NCBI GenBank assembly: GCA_947259815.1
Contig: CAMYNO010000338.1
Span: forward strand, 1-7,247
Source: an uncultured Parvularculaceae bacterium
Lineage (GTDB): Bacteria; Pseudomonadota; Alphaproteobacteria; Caulobacterales; Parvularculaceae
DNA: 7,247 nucleotides
Direction of reading: 5' to 3'
Shown: one piece after another, positions 5,664 through 7,247 of the stretch
How positions within the stretch are numbered: the stretch's first letter is position 1
How the letters are laid out: the number at the start of each line of letters is the position of its first letter
Notes under the pieces: generated by a model
The model's database searches: none
Told to the model about the DNA's origin: nothing
What the model saw: only the letters and a program-made list of their open reading frames with translations
Position numbers and translations under genes: made by a program

Positions 5664-6928
5664 TAATCCCGCTCGTTCTCGAATTCGAGATGCGCCAGAA
5701 CCTCTTTCACGCCATCGTTCATCGCATCAATCGTGAACGCCGCCGCCGCTTCGTCATCAGCACCGAATCGGTCGCGCAATTCCGGCGGCAAATAGAGTTG
5801 CACTTCGCGACGCATAGCGTCGGCCTCTGCGCGTAAGGCCGCGTGATCGACCGGTCCGCCGTCGTCGATGAGCTTGCGAAGCTCGCGCACAGGATCGAGC
5901 GCCGCGGATTTTGTCTCAATCGATGGCACCTCGGCGGCGATCTCGAGTTTTTCCAGGAAGACAGAACCCGCTCGGCGCGCTGCAGCGCGCGTTTCCTCCA
6001 GGAGTACGTCGCGATCGCGGCGCAACCGCAACGCCAAAATCGACGCGCCTTCCAGTGCCAGTCTCACGATGAGCGCGCGGCCCTCCGCTTGCCCTATCGC
6101 CGCGCCAAAAGTACTCTCCAGCGTTTCAACAAGATCCGCCCAGTCCTCAAGTCCGCTAACATCAACGGAGAGGCGCTCGAACTGCGCCACGCTAGTGAAG
6201 CGCTCTACGATGGAAACTCGGCCGTCATCGGCGATTTCCACCAACGTCACGGATTTCGGGCCAGATTCATTGATATGCCGCCCCTGTGGTATGCCCGGCA
6301 TCACAACCGCGCCTGGACCTTCTGCGTGCACCTCACGTTTATGGATATGGCCGAGAGCCCAATAATCATACCGCTGATCAACAAGCTCCGGCACCGAACA
6401 TGGCGAATAAACGTCATGCACAGCTGAACCGGCGAGGCTCGTATGAAGGAGACCGACATTGATCGCCCCCTCAACGGGCGCTTTGTACTTCGGCAACAGG
6501 CTTTCCGACGCATGGGGTTGCGCAAAGCTCATCCCGTGGACGACCGTGTTGTTCTCCTCGATCGGGACCGCTTCGCCGCGCCCCGAAAACACATGAACGC
6601 CCTCCGGCCACAGAAGATGCTTGGTGATTTTCGATTCCGCATCGTGATTACCCTTGATGATGAAGACGCGAATACCTGCAGCTGTCAGACGCCGTAGTTC
6701 TTCGGTCAGAAACGCCGCCGTCTTGATGCTTCTGAGATCGCCGTCATAGAGATCGCCGGCGATCAGAAAGGCGTCGACCTCTTCTTCGAGGCATAGGTCA
6801 ACCGTGTTGACGAAGGTCTGGCGCGTGGCGTTGGAAATCACATCGGCGACATCCGGGTCGCGCAACGCCAGGGAGATCAGGGGCGAATCCAGATGGACGT
6901 CCGCCGTGTGGACAAATCGAAACGCCAT
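5663..6928 (-). CDS. YhaO-like (SbcD/Mre11-type) metallophosphoesterase DNA nuclease
   Basis: A 421-residue protein from the ATG at 6928. An in-frame ATG at 6934 adds two residues, but lies only 2 bases from the GAGGAG ribosome binding site, which is 8 bases from 6928; MAFRFVHTADVHL is also the usual family beginning. Calcineurin-like metal-binding motifs appear in order: D10-x-H12 (TADVH), G58-D59-x-x-D62 (AGDLYDG), G93-N94-H95-D96 (KGNHD), H162 (GLLH) and G193-H194-x-H196 (GHIH). All metal ligands are present. The last ~150 residues are charged and helical and likely contact the ATPase partner. Known for the family: manganese-dependent exo/endonuclease on DNA ends with an SMC-like ATPase. 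This YhaO branch has a less certain physiological role than SbcD. It is the first gene of a two-gene operon, its TAA overlapping the YhaN start by one base. The SbcD name is avoided because partner and sequence are of the YhaO type. Confidence 0.93.
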   Translation of the reverse strand: MAFRFVHTADVHLDSPLISLALRDPDVADVISNATRQTFVNTVDLCLEEEVDAFLIAGDLYDGDLRSIKTAAFLTEELRRLTAAGIRVFIIKGNHDAESKITKHLLWPEGVHVFSGRGEAVPIEENNTVVHGMSFAQPHASESLLPKYKAPVEGAINVGLLHTSLAGSAVHDVYSPCSVPELVDQRYDYWALGHIHKREVHAEGPGAVVMPGIPQGRHINESGPKSVTLVEIADDGRVSIVERFTSVAQFERLSVDVSGLEDWADLVETLESTFGAAIGQAEGRALIVRLALEGASILALRLRRDRDVLLEETRAAARRAGSVFLEKLEIAAEVPSIETKSAALDPVRELRKLIDDGGPVDHAALRAEADAMRREVQLYLPPELRDRFGADDEAAAAFTIDAMNDGVKEVLAHLEFENERD

Positions 6929-6936
6929 CTCCATCT

Positions 6937-6942
6937 CTCCTC
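6937..6942 (-). promoter_or_regulatory. Ribosome binding site of the YhaO-like gene (GAGGAG)
   Basis: On the minus strand GAGGAG lies 8 bases before the ATG at 6928 and only 2 before the ATG at 6934. It is a strong Shine-Dalgarno sequence and supports the inner start. Confidence 0.7.
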
Positions 6943-7014
6943 ACCATTCGGACGGCACGGTTCACGCCGCTGTGGAAAATCATTCAAAGCCTGGAATCGA
7001 TTTCATAAGCCTAG

Positions 7015-7041
7015 CATAGCAGCAGAATCCAGTTTGCTATG
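7015..7041. promoter_or_regulatory. Inverted repeat upstream of YhaO, possible operator
   Basis: CATAGCA (7015-7021) and TGCTATG (7035-7041) are perfect inverted copies separated by 13 bases, about 87-113 bases before the YhaO start. Half-site length and spacing fit a dimeric repressor binding two turns of DNA. A GAATC site (7025-7029) sits almost exactly at the centre. It could instead fold as a leader hairpin if transcription starts in the AT-rich stretch further upstream. The regulator is unknown. Confidence 0.4.
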
Positions 7042-7084
7042 TCTCATTGCCGTGAATTCGAAAACACTGAAATATACTATATTT

Positions 7085-7111
7085 GCATTGGGTTTTGGCA
7101 ATGCGATTTTT
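7085..7111 (+). terminator. Terminator-like hairpin with T tract (plus-strand sense)
   Basis: GCATTG (7085-7090) and CAATGC (7099-7104) form a six-base stem around GGTTTTGG. It can be lengthened by a T-G and a T-A pair, and TTTTT follows at 7107-7111. The form is that of a Rho-independent terminator for rightward transcription, but no rightward gene lies immediately to its left. It may stop stray transcription or a short unseen RNA, or be a regulatory palindrome for the leftward operon. Confidence 0.35.
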
Positions 7112-7205
7112 GTCTGACAGCTAGTTATCGCAGACCAGCGTCGCGGCTCTCCTTAATCGAATCTTGTAAAGTTGTTTTGAAGACGTGCCTATTTCGCGCT
7201 CGACG

Positions 7206-7224
7206 TTGCGGCGCCACGCCGCAA
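7206..7224. repeat. Perfect GC-rich hairpin TTGCGGCG/CGCCGCAA
   Basis: An eight-base perfect stem (7206-7213 with 7217-7224) closes a three-base loop CCA. No T tract follows on either strand, so it is not a classical terminator. It could be a REP-like element, a protein-binding palindrome or the end of a transcription unit beyond the window. Only one copy is visible here. Confidence 0.4.
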
Positions 7225-7247
7225 GGCTAATATACGACCAAGAGCAT

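Larger units (their letters stand above)
6935..7247. other. Gene-free region upstream of the YhaO-YhaN operon
   Basis: No supported gene. A plus-strand frame (7039-7230, 63 codons, many Cys and Arg) has no ribosome binding site or recognisable motif and spans three inverted repeats, so I reject it. The region should hold the minus-strand operon promoter. The best candidate is weak: TTGCCA (7101-7096 on the minus strand) with TATAGT (7080-7075, spacing 15) or TATATT (7076-7071, spacing 19), in an AT-rich stretch at about 7060-7111. Three GAATC sites (6994-6998, 7025-7029, 7159-7163) would be CcrM methylation sites if this is an alphaproteobacterium. No clear LexA-type GTTC/GAAC box was found. 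Confidence 0.45.

Noticed and set aside
7039..7230. Plus-strand 63-codon frame upstream of the YhaO-like gene
   Set aside because: It runs through three inverted repeats, has an odd Cys/Arg-rich composition and has no ribosome binding site.
1..7247. CRISPR array
   Set aside because: No regularly spaced direct repeats are visible anywhere in the window.

Overview
The window looks like chromosomal DNA from a moderately GC-rich Gram-negative bacterium, most probably an alphaproteobacterium. This placement rests on the character of the proteins and on GAATC (GANTC) sites in the large promoter region; no ribosomal or other firm taxonomic marker is present. It holds four protein genes, one of them cut by the window edge, and one insertion sequence.

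Left part (1-440, + strand): the C-terminal part of an AbiEii/AbiGii-family nucleotidyltransferase toxin, normally the second gene of a type IV toxin-antitoxin or abortive-infection pair. The antitoxin partner would lie upstream, outside the window.

Middle (about 441-1773): an apparently complete IS110-family element of the IS1111 type. It has a DEDD-plus-serine transposase (502-1536), 12-base subterminal inverted repeats matching at 11 of 12 positions (448-459 and 1759-1770), and a structured non-coding right part (1537-1758). That right part is where IS1111-type elements encode their bridge/seekRNA. The element appears to sit inside the loop of a small dyad just past the toxin gene (arms 428-434 and 1777-1783). 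A stretch of about 340 bases without a convincing gene follows (1774-2117).

Right part (2118-6928, - strand): a two-gene operon with a one-base overlap (TAATG). It encodes a YhaO/SbcD/Mre11-type metallophosphoesterase, followed by a very large YhaN/SbcC/Rad50-type coiled-coil ATPase. By family they should form a nuclease-ATPase complex acting on DNA ends, though this YhaON branch is much less characterised than SbcCD. The operon is preceded by a gene-free region (6935-7247) with three clear inverted repeats and an AT-rich stretch, probably holding its promoter.

The abiE toxin, IS and YhaON genes lie side by side, as is common in accessory or defence-like regions. Nothing visible shows that they work together. 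The most unusual item is the IS: its ends, probable guide RNA and probable insertion site can all be proposed from the sequence alone.
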